A DNA stretch of 7,402 bases from Oscillospiraceae bacterium (GTDB lineage Bacteria; Bacillota; Clostridia; Oscillospirales; Oscillospiraceae). Numbering within the stretch: the stretch's first letter is position 1; every line of letters begins with the position of its first letter. Positions 1 through 6,511 of this stretch are shown piece by piece. The translations under genes and the position numbers were made by a program. The stretch covers positions 1-7,402 of the forward strand of contig JAEFAK010000086.1 in the NCBI GenBank assembly GCA_016287555.1. Reading direction: 5' to 3'. A model generated the notes under the pieces. That model was given only the letters and a program-made list of their open reading frames with translations. It had not been told where the DNA came from and did no database searches.

Positions 1-1015
1 CGGAGATTATGGCGCTCATGCCCTCGCGGCAGTCTTCGCCGGAGAGGGAGGCGCCCTCCTTGAGAAGGCCGGTCTTCTTCCCGTAGGCGTTGAGCACGCG
101 TGTCAGGGCCGTCTTGAACCCCGTCTCGTGCATGCCGCCCTCGGGCGTGTGGATATTGTTCGCAAACGAGACGATGACCTCGTTGTAGCTGTCGTTATAC
201 TGGAGCGCGATCTCGGCTTCGCTGTCCTCCCGCGCGCCGGCGACGTAGATGACGTCGGGGTGCAGGGGGGTCTTGTTGCGGTTTAGATACTGCACGAACT
301 CGCGTATGCCGCCCTCGTAGCAGAGGGAGGCGCTGCGCTCGTCAGCCGGGAGCTCCGCGCTCGCGGCGCGCTCGTCGGTTATGGTGATGTGCAGCCCCGC
401 GTTGAGGAAGGCCTGCTCCTGCATGCGCTTGAAGAGGGTCTGGTAGTCGTACACAAGCTCCTCGAAGACCTCGCCGTCGGGCTTGAAGCGGACTATGGTC
501 CCCTCCCGGTCGGTCCTGCCGACGACGGTCATATCCTCGGTCTTTACCCCGCGGGAAAAGCGCATTCGGTAGACGCTGCCGCCCTTGTGGACCTCGACCT
601 CCAGCCACTCGGAGAGCGCGTTGACGACGCTCGCGCCGACGCCGTGGAGGCCGCCGGAGACCTTGTAGCCCCCGCCGCCGAACTTGCCGCCCGCGTGCAG
701 GACCGTGAAGACGACCTCGAGGGCGGGCTTGCCCGTCTGCGGCTGGATATCGACGGGGATGCCGCGGCCGTCGTCCTCGACACGGATGACGTCCCCCTCC
801 TCGATGGCGACGGAAATATGCCTGCAGTAGCCCGCGAGAGCCTCGTCGATGGCGTTGTCCACTATCTCGTAAACGAGGTGGTGCAGGCCGCTCGAGCTCG
901 TCGAGCCTATATACATGCCCGGGCGCTTTCTGACGGCCTCAAGGCCCTCCAGCACCTGTATCTGCGAGGCGTCGTAGTTTTCAGCCTCGGGTCGCAAAAG
1001 CTTCTCTTCGTCCAT
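1..1015 (-). CDS. gyrB: DNA gyrase subunit B, N-terminal part (truncated by window edge)
   Basis: This is the ATPase subunit of DNA gyrase, which introduces negative supercoils ahead of replication forks and transcription. I translated 338 residues from the ATG at 1015 to the left edge; the family is usually about 640 residues, so the 3' half is missing. Visible GHKL ATPase motifs are VDNAIDEAL (residues 52-60), DDGRGIPVDI (81-90) and the ATP-lid GGLHGVGASVVNAL (121-134). The transducer domain follows, with SFANNIHTPEGGMHETGF at 283-300. The catalytic lysine loop and TOPRIM domain lie beyond the edge. A strong Shine-Dalgarno (GGAGGG) lies about 7 nt upstream and overlaps the end of remB, whose stop is 14 nt away, so the two genes are probably cotranscribed. 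The family call is secure. Confidence 0.98.
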   Translation of the reverse strand, partial: MDEEKLLRPEAENYDASQIQVLEGLEAVRKRPGMYIGSTSSSGLHHLVYEIVDNAIDEALAGYCRHISVAIEEGDVIRVEDDGRGIPVDIQPQTGKPALEVVFTVLHAGGKFGGGGYKVSGGLHGVGASVVNALSEWLEVEVHKGGSVYRMRFSRGVKTEDMTVVGRTDREGTIVRFKPDGEVFEELVYDYQTLFKRMQEQAFLNAGLHITITDERAASAELPADERSASLCYEGGIREFVQYLNRNKTPLHPDVIYVAGAREDSEAEIALQYNDSYNEVIVSFANNIHTPEGGMHETGFKTALTRVLNAYGKKTGLLKEGASLSGEDCREGMSAIIS

Positions 1016-1029
1016 TCAGGTCCCTCCGA

Positions 1030-1290
1030 TCATTCGCCGTTCCAGCGTCTTGAAAGCGCAGCCGTCGATAGCTGCGACAGATATACCGCGTCGCCCGCCG
1101 CCGTCGTACAGACCGTAAACGAGCGCGGGATGTCGTCGGAAGCGTCGACGACGAGGCCCTCGCGCTGGGCGCGCCTGAAGAAGGCCTTCGTCCCCGCGCC
1201 GGACGCGTTGTCCATGTCGAAAATCCCGACGACGCCGTGTTTTTTTATCATGAAATCCTGCCCGATGTGCAGGTAGATGTTCTTGTTCAA
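1030..1290 (-). CDS. remB: RemB/YaaB-like DUF370 protein
   Basis: This is an 86-residue protein of the DUF370 family (extracellular matrix regulatory protein B, YaaB in Bacillus). In B. subtilis RemA and RemB act on biofilm matrix gene expression; the role here is inferred from family and position. Family features are YLHIGQDFMI near the N-terminus (residues 6-15), HGVVGIFDMDNAS (18-30), IPRSFTVC (54-61) and VYLSQLSTAALSRR (69-82). The start is TTG at 1290, preceded by AAGGGAG about 7 nt upstream. An upstream ATG in the same leader runs straight into TGA, and the next internal ATG would delete the conserved YLHIG strand. It lies directly upstream of gyrB, as in Bacillus, but is separated from recF by 878 bp holding the RAYT insertion. 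A short palindrome (CCGCAA/TTGCGG, 1315-1327) sits in its leader. I see no clear promoter of its own. Confidence 0.9.
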   Translation of the reverse strand: MNKNIYLHIGQDFMIKKHGVVGIFDMDNASGAGTKAFFRRAQREGLVVDASDDIPRSFTVCTTAAGDAVYLSQLSTAALSRRWNGE

Positions 1291-1340
1291 ATCAAGCTCC
1301 CTTTGCTTTCATTGCCGCAAATTGCGGACGCGCCGCGTAT

Positions 1341-1838
1341 TTACGCATTGTATTCGTCACCCGCCCATTTCAGCGGGTTTTCATCGATGTATTCCCATAT
1401 CTCGCGATAGTCGCTTTCATTGCGGATCACGTGCTCGTAAAATGAGCGCTGCCAGAGCCGCTCCGCTCCGAGCTTCGGTCGGGAGAGCCGCGTCGTCACG
1501 GATTTGAGCGCCCGCATCGCATCGACCAACGTAGGGGAGGGGCTTGCCCCTCCCGCCGTCTCCCGAATGGACACGATCAGGTGGATGTGATTGGGCATGA
1601 TGACGTATTTGTCGATCTTGATATGTGGATAGCGACGCGGAATATCCCGGATCTGCTCTTCGACGATAGTCCCGACGGCGCTGAGGCTGATCTCGGGAGG
1701 GGCAAGCCCCTCCCCTACGGCGATATCCGACAAAAGGCGGCGCCGTTCCTGCGTGCAGACTGTGATGAAATAACATCCGTCCTTGGAATAATCGTATTCG
1801 GGCAGCCGCAGCCTTTTCCTGACGGGCAACCTATCCAT
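1341..1838 (-). CDS. REP-associated tyrosine transposase (RAYT, Y1/HUH family)
   Basis: This is a 165-residue single-domain HUH nuclease of the IS200/IS605-like Y1 transposase superfamily, RAYT branch. These enzymes nick single-stranded DNA at REP hairpins. The beta strand GCYFITVCTQ (residues 21-30) precedes the metal-binding motif in MPNHIHLIVS (81-90; histidines 84 and 86). The helix with the likely catalytic tyrosine is in QRSFYEHVIRNESDY (130-144; Tyr134 favoured), followed by WEYIDENPLKW (148-158), all typical of RAYTs. The ATG at 1838 starts the conserved core. The frame stays open to an ATG at 1964, but that extension runs through a palindromic repeat and is probably non-coding. Two REP hairpins lie inside the coding sequence: residues 41-48 (VGEGLAPP) and about 95-103 (AGGASPSPT). 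Both fall in loop or linker positions. The gene splits recF from remB. I cannot tell whether it is active; no frameshift is seen. Confidence 0.93.
   Translation of the reverse strand: MDRLPVRKRLRLPEYDYSKDGCYFITVCTQERRRLLSDIAVGEGLAPPEISLSAVGTIVEEQIRDIPRRYPHIKIDKYVIMPNHIHLIVSIRETAGGASPSPTLVDAMRALKSVTTRLSRPKLGAERLWQRSFYEHVIRNESDYREIWEYIDENPLKWAGDEYNA
1531..1554 (+). repeat. REP family 1, copy A (inside RAYT gene)
   Basis: The copy has GTAG followed by a hairpin with 9-bp arms GGGAGGGGC and GCCCCTCCC separated by TT. It is the exact 24-nt reverse complement of copy B. In the RAYT reading frame it encodes about AGGASPSPT. A GTAG tetranucleotide at the foot of a hairpin is the known hallmark of REP elements recognised by RAYT enzymes. 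Confidence 0.88.
1695..1718 (-). repeat. REP family 1, copy B (inside RAYT gene)
   Basis: This is the same 24-nt element as copy A on the opposite strand, with GTAG at 1718-1715. It covers exactly eight codons of the RAYT gene (VGEGLAPP, residues 41-48). Identity with copy C extends to 28 nt (1691-1718 against 2136-2163). Copies A and B form an inverted pair with their GTAG ends outward, about 140 bp apart. Confidence 0.88.
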
Positions 1839-1858
1839 TGAATCATTACCTTTTTTGC

Positions 1859-1881
1859 GGCGCGATGTGGGCATCGGCCCC
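1859..1881 (-). repeat. REP-like family 2, copy a (RAYT upstream flank)
   Basis: On the minus strand this begins GGGGCCGATG, then CCCA, then CATCG with a slightly degenerate right arm (CGCC instead of GCCC). It matches the hairpins at 4720-4745 and 7254-7277. The GTAG head is not preserved (the bases before GGGG are AAGA). It sits about 20 bp upstream of the RAYT start, where bona fide REPs often flank RAYT genes. Confidence 0.6.
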
Positions 1882-2135
1882 TCTTGCGGTGCCCAAAAAA
1901 CGCTGCGGGCTTGCGTCGTCGCGGACTGCGTATCCTTCGCTCTCGCGCATGCGCGGGAGCTCATTTACTTCGTCGCTCCTCCTCTCCAAATCAGACCCTC
2001 TTCGCTGGGCTCTGATTTGGGTTTGGACGGGGGAGGACGGTTCATCCTTGCGTTTTTCGACCGCTGCGCCATCCGCGCCTCGCTTTTTCCGCCGCCGGCG
2101 GCGCTCGGCGCGGACGCACCTGCGCGCTCAGCGGT
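1882..2135. repeat. Structured non-coding repeat-like stretch between RAYT and recF
   Basis: I see no convincing gene here. The stretch holds several palindromes. One is a 22-nt dyad at 1939-1960 around CGCGCATGCGCG with a single T-G pair. Another is a perfect 10-bp stem CCAAATCAGA/TCTGATTTGG at 1986-1995 and 2011-2020, enclosing a CCC/GGG inner pairing. A third is the GC palindrome GCCGCCGGCGGC at about 2091-2102. Such stem-rich, gene-free DNA beside a RAYT gene looks like a miniature mobile or interspersed element. The style resembles long interspersed repeats I associate with gut clostridia, but I cannot confirm a family without a search. An ATG at 1964 with GGAGGAG 11 nt upstream could start a peptide fused in frame to RAYT. 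I consider that unlikely. Confidence 0.45.
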
Positions 2136-2139
2136 TCTC

Positions 2140-2163
2140 GGGAGGGGCAAGCCCCTCCCCTAC
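2140..2163 (-). repeat. REP family 1, copy C (just after recF)
   Basis: This is identical over 24 nt to copy B and in the same orientation, with GTAG at 2163-2160. It begins 5 bp beyond the recF stop codon, so it would form a hairpin in the recF mRNA 3' end. No T-run follows on the recF strand, so it is not a canonical terminator for recF. Confidence 0.88.
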
Positions 2164-2168
2164 ATTTT

Positions 2169-3245
2169 TTATCCCTGCCGTACTCTTCCGGCTTCGACCG
2201 TCAGGACTTTTCCGCCGGTGCGGGAGCTGACGCCCTCGTCCTCGCAGCAGGTTATGAGCACCTGCCCGCCCGCTATGGAATTGAGGAAGAAGTCCTGCCG
2301 GCGCGGGTCGAGCTCGCTGAGCACGTCGTCGAGCAGCATGACGGGCGGCGAGCCCGTATCGAGGGTGCTTATGTCCCGCTCGGCGAGCTTGAGCGACAGG
2401 GCCGCCGTCCTCGCCTGGCCCTGAGAGGCGTAGGTCCGCGCGGAAAGCCCGTCCAGACTGAGCTCTATATCGTCCTTATGCGCGCCGGAAAGGCAGCTCC
2501 CGGAGGCGATCTCGGCCTCACGGTGGGCCCTCCAGTGCTCGACGAGCAGCGGGTATATGTCCGAGGGCTTTTTTCCCTCCGGATCGACGCCGGTAACGGT
2601 CTTATAGCTGAGTTCGAGCGTCTCGCCGCCTATGGCCTTATGGACGGCGGGAGCCGTCTCGGCGAGGCGCCGGCACCATGCGTTTCGGTAGTATATGAGG
2701 CGCGAGCAGGCCGCGGCGTACCGCAGGGAGAAATCCTCCAGCACGTCGAGCATGGCGGGGTCCCCGTCGCGCAGGATGCGCGTCTTATGCTCGTAAAGGC
2801 GCGAGGCCTCGGCCAGAGCCTTCGCGTAGGCGGGGCGGAGCTGGGAGATGGCGGCGTCCATGAACCTGCGCCGCTCGGCGGCGCCGCCGCGCACGAGGTC
2901 GAGGTCGGTCGGGGAAAACAGTATCGCCCGCAGGGGAAGCGGGGCGCGCTTCACGCCGTTGACGGTCACGCGGCGCCTCGCGCCGAGGATGAGCTCGCAC
3001 TCGAAATCGCGCCCGTCGGTCTCGACCGTCGCGGAGACGCGGGCGGACTCCGCGCCGAAGCGCACGAGCTCCTTATCCGAGCGGGCGCGGAAGCTTCGCT
3101 GGCCCGTAAGCAGCCACGCGGCCTCGAGCAGGGTCGTCTTGCCCTGCGCGTTTATCCCGCAGATGACGTTGACGCCGGGCTCGAATACGCATTCCGCGTC
3201 CCCGCAGAGCCGGAAATCCTCTGCTCGGAGCTTTTTGAGGATCAT
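2169..3245 (-). CDS. recF: DNA replication and repair protein RecF
   Basis: RecF is an SMC/ABC-like ATPase that binds DNA and helps load RecA at gaps and stalled replication forks. The 358-residue product is close to the family norm (about 360-370). Visible motifs are Walker A GINAQGKT (residues 30-37), SPTDLDLVRG (111-120), RRRFMD (125-130), GAHKDD (254-259), the ABC signature region YASQGQART (272-280), Walker B VMLLDD (302-307) and the D-loop SELD (310-313). I chose the ATG at 3245. The frame extends upstream to 3320, but that part lies inside yaaA and encodes an arginine-rich stretch unlike RecF. The start overlaps the yaaA stop as ATGA, with no good Shine-Dalgarno, so translation is probably coupled. 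REP copy C follows its stop directly. Confidence 0.97.
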   Translation of the reverse strand: MILKKLRAEDFRLCGDAECVFEPGVNVICGINAQGKTTLLEAAWLLTGQRSFRARSDKELVRFGAESARVSATVETDGRDFECELILGARRRVTVNGVKRAPLPLRAILFSPTDLDLVRGGAAERRRFMDAAISQLRPAYAKALAEASRLYEHKTRILRDGDPAMLDVLEDFSLRYAAACSRLIYYRNAWCRRLAETAPAVHKAIGGETLELSYKTVTGVDPEGKKPSDIYPLLVEHWRAHREAEIASGSCLSGAHKDDIELSLDGLSARTYASQGQARTAALSLKLAERDISTLDTGSPPVMLLDDVLSELDPRRQDFFLNSIAGGQVLITCCEDEGVSSRTGGKVLTVEAGRVRQG

Positions 3246-3454
3246 TTCGTCACTTGATAGGCTTCGCCGCCGAGCTCGACGACGTCGCCCGGATATATCT
3301 TCTTCCCGCGCATGAGGCACTCTTCGCCGTTTACGCGCACGAGCCCCTCGGCGACGACCGATTTGGCCTCGCCGCCGCTCATGACGGCGCCCGCGAACTT
3401 GAGCAGCGCGTCGAGCTTTATAAAGTCCGTCCCTATCCTGACTTCGCTCATCAT
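3242..3454 (-). CDS. yaaA: Small S4-domain RNA-binding protein, YaaA family
   Basis: This is a 70-residue S4-like RNA-binding protein, the conserved small gene between dnaN and recF in Firmicutes (YaaA of B. subtilis, linked to ribosome assembly). The S4 core is visible as FIKLDALLKFAGAVMSGGEAK (first 20 residues shown only in part: FIKLDALLKF then GAVMSGGEAK), followed by VVAEGLVRVNGE and KIYPGDVVELGG. Length matches the family (about 70). The start overlaps the dnaN stop as ATGATGA. ATG at 3454 or 3451 is possible; they differ by one methionine. The stop overlaps the recF start by ATGA. The tight overlaps indicate a dnaN-yaaA-recF transcript with translational coupling. Confidence 0.93.
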   Translation of the reverse strand: MMSEVRIGTDFIKLDALLKFAGAVMSGGEAKSVVAEGLVRVNGEECLMRGKKIYPGDVVELGGEAYQVTK

Positions 3455-4557
3455 CTCTCGCGTATCCTGACGGGCAGGATCATATAAAGGAAGCTGTCGG
3501 ACTCGTCGGCGGGGACGATGATGCAGGGCGAAACGTTGTTGACGAGCCTTATCGCGACCTCGTCGGCCGGGGCGGCCTTGAGCGCGTCGAGCACGTAGCG
3601 GTTGTTGAAGCCTATCTCCATGCCCTCGCCGTCTCCGGCGACGGAGACCTCGTCGCTCGCCTGGCCGAGCGCCGTCGAGCAGTTGATGAGGAGCTGGTTT
3701 TTCTCAAAGACGAAGCGCAGCGGGCTGCGCACCTTCTCATTGATGATGAGCGAGACGCGCTCGACCGCGTCGATGAGGGCGCGGCGGTCGGCCGTCACGA
3801 TGTACTTGGCCGGGGTCGAGACCGTCCTCTTGTAATCGAGGAAGTCGCCCTCGAGGCGGCGGGAGATGACCTCGGTATTGCCGATAACGAACATGATGTG
3901 GCGGCTGCCGAGCGCGATGGAGACCTCCTCGTCGGAATCCGAGCAGAGGCGCTCGACCTCGGTCAGCGTCGAGCCGGGGACGACGAAGCTCAGGCCGGGC
4001 ACGGCCTTGTCCATCTTCTCGCGGCGCAGCGCGAGGCGGAACCCGTCCACGGAGACGACGGTCAGCGTTTCGCCGTCGGTCTCGAAGAGGGAGCCCATGT
4101 AGATCGGGCGCGTCTCATTGTCCGAGACGGCGAAGAGCGTCTCCCCGATGAGGGATTTGAGCTTGCCCTCGGGGACCTTGAGCCCGCCCGTCCCGTCGAC
4201 CTCGGGAAGCTCGGGGAAATCGTCCGCGGCGGTGCCCATGATCTCGAATTTCGACATGCCGCAGGTCAGCTTCACGAGCCCGTTGGCGTCGGAGGAAAAG
4301 GTCACGACGTCGTCGGCCATGCGGCGGATTATCTCGCCGAAGAGGCGCGCGTTGAGGACTATCGAGCCGCCCTCGGAGACCTCGACGGGGATATGGGTCC
4401 TTATGCCGGTCTTGAGGTTATAGCCGGAGATGACGAGCTCGTCGTCCGCGCTCAGCAGGAGGCCCTCCAGCGCGGGGATCGTGCTTTTGACGGCGACCGT
4501 CTTCGAGGCGGCGTTGACGCCGGCCAGGAGCAGCGCTCTTTCACAGCTGAATTTCAT
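3451..4557 (-). CDS. dnaN: DNA polymerase III subunit beta (sliding clamp)
   Basis: The beta clamp is a ring-shaped dimer that tethers polymerase III and many repair proteins to DNA. The product has 368 residues, the usual size for three repeated clamp domains (roughly 1-120, 125-245 and 247-368). Conserved points are DDFPELPEV (112-120), NETRPIYMG (147-155), VDGFRLALRR (170-179), RRLEGDFLDYKR (233-244) and the C-terminal YMILPVR (358-364). The start ATG at 4557 has AAGGAG about 8 nt upstream. The upstream flank 4558-4606 is AT-rich and followed by a small 7-bp hairpin (CTTTCCC/GGGAAAG arms at 4607-4627). I could not assign a convincing -35/-10 pair. It is separated from dnaA by 649 bp of repeats and origin DNA. 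Confidence 0.98.
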   Translation of the reverse strand: MKFSCERALLLAGVNAASKTVAVKSTIPALEGLLLSADDELVISGYNLKTGIRTHIPVEVSEGGSIVLNARLFGEIIRRMADDVVTFSSDANGLVKLTCGMSKFEIMGTAADDFPELPEVDGTGGLKVPEGKLKSLIGETLFAVSDNETRPIYMGSLFETDGETLTVVSVDGFRLALRREKMDKAVPGLSFVVPGSTLTEVERLCSDSDEEVSIALGSRHIMFVIGNTEVISRRLEGDFLDYKRTVSTPAKYIVTADRRALIDAVERVSLIINEKVRSPLRFVFEKNQLLINCSTALGQASDEVSVAGDGEGMEIGFNNRYVLDALKAAPADEVAIRLVNNVSPCIIVPADESDSFLYMILPVRIRER

Positions 4558-4676
4558 TTGAAACTCTCCTTTTCATACAGGATGTTTGTTTTGGATCTAT
4601 TTAAGGCTTTCCCTCGTATCGGGAAAGACGGCGTACTGTTTGAATGCGCGGGATGGGCGAAAAAGACACCTCATCA

Positions 4677-4715
4677 GTCAGCCTAGCGGCTGACAGCTTC
4701 CCCTCAAGGGGAAGC
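4677..4715. repeat. Double-hairpin interspersed repeat in origin spacer
   Basis: Two adjacent perfect hairpins are separated by one base. The first has arms GTCAGCC (4677-4683) and GGCTGAC (4688-4694) with loop TAGC. The second has arms GCTTCCCCT (4696-4704) and AGGGGAAGC (4707-4715) with loop CA. Neither is followed by a T-run. The tandem layout resembles an interspersed repeat I recall from gut clostridia (memory, not a search). Only one copy is present in this window. Confidence 0.6.
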
Positions 4716-4719
4716 CTTC

Positions 4720-4745
4720 GGGCCGATGAGGGCATCGGCCCCTAC
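4720..4745 (-). repeat. REP-like family 2, copy b (origin spacer)
   Basis: On the minus strand GTAG (4745-4742) is followed by arms GGGCCGATG (4741-4733) and CATCGGCCC (4728-4720) around a 4-nt loop. This is a perfect 9-bp stem with a REP-type GTAG head. It starts 4 bp after the double-hairpin repeat. Confidence 0.78.
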
Positions 4746-4783
4746 GCGCCTCCCGGTGATGCGGCGGAGATACCAATCAGCTT

Positions 4784-4866
4784 GTCATCCTGAGCGGAGC
4801 GAAGGATCTGATGAAGAAAGCGCTGTTTACGACGGGATCCTTTGTCGCTGCGCTCTTCAGAATAAC
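4784..4866. repeat. Long imperfect palindrome (MITE-like) in origin spacer
   Basis: The left arm (4784-4808) begins GTCATCCTGAGCGGAGCGA and ends AGGATC. The right arm (4835-4866), read in reverse complement, begins GTTATTCTGAAGAGCGCAGC and ends AGGATCC. The arms pair imperfectly with small bulges around a loop of about 26 nt. The left-arm motif is of a type that recurs in intergenic regions of many bacteria (from memory). It contains no gene and looks like a non-autonomous element. Confidence 0.6.
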
Positions 4867-4919
4867 AGAGGGCGGGGAAGGCTGTGTACGTTTCTTCCTG
4901 CGGGACGGAGGGGATCTTC

Positions 4920-4943
4920 GGGAGGGGCAGGCCGCTCCCCTGC
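4920..4943 (-). repeat. REP family 1, copy D (diverged, origin spacer)
   Basis: This aligns with copies B and C over 24 nt with three substitutions. The GTAG head has become GCAG, and one stem base changed without its partner. It appears to be an older, decaying copy. It lies about 120 bp from the DnaA-box cluster. Confidence 0.7.
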
Positions 4944-5064
4944 ATAGGTTTGCGTTCGTTTCGGGGGGCTTACGCCGGTTTTACGAAAGTCATTTTCGTC
5001 TTCCGCGCAGAGAGGAAAGGAAAACATAGCTTATGCAGCAGAAGAAGACGTAGAGCGTTTTTTA

Positions 5065-5209
5065 GGTGGAAAACCCTGTCCGGGCCGCACGGGGACTGGA
5101 TTTCCGATGTGGATGAAAATGTGGACGGGATACGGCGTTATCCACGGCAGAAAATGGCAGAAATCTTTGCACGCCGGAGTTTTCAGAGTGTTGAAAATCC
5201 TGTGGATTA
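5065..5209. other. Probable oriC: cluster of DnaA-box-like sites
   Basis: Six 9-mers resembling TTATCCACA or TTTTCCACA lie in 145 bp just after dnaA. On the minus strand they are TAATCCACA (5201-5209, overlapping the dnaA stop), TTTTCAACA (5189-5197), CCGTCCACA (5120-5128), TCATCCACA (5108-5116) and TTTTCCACC (5065-5073). TTATCCACG (5138-5146) is on the plus strand. Most differ from consensus by one base; CCGTCCACA by two; none is perfect. The dnaA-dnaN spacer is the known origin site in Firmicutes. The unwinding element is not obvious. Candidates are the AT-richer segment about 5015-5065 next to the boxes, or 4558-4606 next to dnaN. The rest of the spacer (4867-4919 and 4944-5064) shows no gene. 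Confidence 0.75.
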
Positions 5210-6511
5210 ATCCTTGTTGGTGATGTTCGAGGTGATGTCGCGCAGGACGTCGGCCTCCTCGGGACTGGCGGCGACGGCCGTCTCTATCTTCTTTATCGCG
5301 TGGAGGACGGTCGCGTGGTCCTTGTTGCCGAAGTAGCCGCCGATGACGTCGAGCGTGAGGTCGAGCAGCTTGCGCATGAGGTACATGGAGACCTGGCGCG
5401 CGTGGGCGATCTTCGCGACGCGGCTGGAGCCGGTTATGCTGTCGACGGGGATGTCGTAGAAGGCGGCGACGCGCTCGATGATCGTCTCGGGGGAATAGTC
5501 ACGCTCGCCCCGGATGACGTCGGCGAGGACCTTCTTTATCATGTCGAGCTCGATCTCGTCGCCGTATATGAGCTCTCGGTAGGCCTGGATCTTCTTGACG
5601 GCGCCCTCTATCTGGCGGACGTTGGATTTGACGTTCTCCGCGATGTACTCCGGGATGCCGGAGGGCAGCATCAGACCGAGCTGATCGGCCTTGTTCTTGA
5701 CTATGGCGACGCGGGTCTCATAGTCGGGGGGCTGGATATCCGCCATGAGGCCCCACTCGAAGCGGGTCTTGAGGCGGTCCTCGAGGCGCAGCATCTCGCG
5801 CGGCGGGCGGTCGCTCGTCAGGACGATCTGGCGGCCCGTCTCATAGAGCGCGTTGAACGTATGGAAGAATTCCTCCTGCGTCTGCACCTTGCCGGCGATG
5901 AACTGCACGTCGTCCACGAGCAGCAGGTCCGCCGTCCTGTACTTTTCGCGGAAGGCCTCCTGCGTCGCGTTCTGGATGGCGGCGATGAGCTCGTTGGTGA
6001 AGTCGTCGCCCTTTATGTCGACGACCCTGAGGCTGCGGTCGCGCTTTTTGACCTCGTGGCCTATGGCGTAGAGCAGGTGGGTCTTGCCGAGGCCGGAGTC
6101 GCCGTATATCAGCAGGGGATTGTACGCCTTGCCCGGCTGGTTGGCGACGGCCATCGCCGCGGCCTGCGCGAATCTGTTCGCCGGGCCGACGACGAAGTGC
6201 TCGAAAGTGAACTGCGGGCTGTCGAGCGGGTTTTGCGGGTCGGGGAGCATATACTCCTCGACGTCGTTCTCGCTGAGCACGACGAGCTCGCACTCGCCGG
6301 AGAATATCTCCTCGAGTATGCCCTTGATCATGTCCGAATAGCGGGACTGGATGATGTCGCGCTTGAAGTCGGACGAGGCGCAGATGACCATGATATTGTC
6401 CTTGAGGTCGACGGCGCGCGTCCCCTCGAACCAGGTCAGCATGGCGGTCGACGTGAGCTGTTTTTCAAGCCCGGATATGACGGCCGACCAGACGTCGGAA
6501 GCGGAGTTCAT
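5207..6511 (-). CDS. dnaA: Chromosomal replication initiator protein DnaA
   Basis: DnaA is the AAA+ initiator that binds DnaA boxes and melts oriC. The product has 434 residues, a normal length. Domain I spans about 1-80 and a short linker follows to about 98. The AAA+ core has Walker A GDSGLGKT (137-144), Walker B LLLVDD (196-201), the box VII region DRLKTRF (245-251, arginine finger) and sensor 2 VRQIEGA (298-304). DNA-binding domain IV ends in the signature GGYFGNKDHATVLHA (391-405). The recognition motif reads DHATV, where E. coli and Bacillus have DHTTV. The start is ATG at 6511, preceded by GGAGG with a 5-nt spacer. A GTG at 6517 lies within the Shine-Dalgarno and is rejected. A DnaA-box-like site overlaps its stop codon. 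It is transcribed divergently from rnhA. Confidence 0.98.
   Translation of the reverse strand: MNSASDVWSAVISGLEKQLTSTAMLTWFEGTRAVDLKDNIMVICASSDFKRDIIQSRYSDMIKGILEEIFSGECELVVLSENDVEEYMLPDPQNPLDSPQFTFEHFVVGPANRFAQAAAMAVANQPGKAYNPLLIYGDSGLGKTHLLYAIGHEVKKRDRSLRVVDIKGDDFTNELIAAIQNATQEAFREKYRTADLLLVDDVQFIAGKVQTQEEFFHTFNALYETGRQIVLTSDRPPREMLRLEDRLKTRFEWGLMADIQPPDYETRVAIVKNKADQLGLMLPSGIPEYIAENVKSNVRQIEGAVKKIQAYRELIYGDEIELDMIKKVLADVIRGERDYSPETIIERVAAFYDIPVDSITGSSRVAKIAHARQVSMYLMRKLLDLTLDVIGGYFGNKDHATVLHAIKKIETAVAASPEEADVLRDITSNITNKD

Noticed and set aside
389..1276. 295-residue plus-strand frame opposite gyrB and remB
   Set aside because: It crosses the boundary of two certain minus-strand genes and shows no family features.
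1839..1964. Upstream extension of the RAYT frame to an ATG at 1964
   Set aside because: The extra 42 residues run through palindromic repeats and resemble no RAYT N-terminus. The ATG at 1838 begins the conserved core.
1531..2163. CRISPR array from the regularly seen 24-bp repeats
   Set aside because: Copies are in mixed orientation, irregularly spaced, palindromic with a GTAG head, and two lie within a gene. No cas genes are present.
2140..2168. REP copy C as an intrinsic terminator (T-run at 2165-2170 on the plus strand)
   Set aside because: The T-run serves plus-strand transcription, where no gene exists. On the recF strand no T-run follows the stem.
2478..3257. 259-residue plus-strand frame opposite recF
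   Set aside because: It is an antisense shadow of a well-supported recF with all motifs in place.
3246..3320. Upstream extension of the recF frame
   Set aside because: It is an arginine-rich stretch inside yaaA. The ATG overlapping the yaaA stop matches the RecF N-terminus.
4558..4680. A dnaN promoter upstream of its start
   Set aside because: A TAAATA is present, but no acceptable -35 sits 16-18 bp from it, so no promoter is called.
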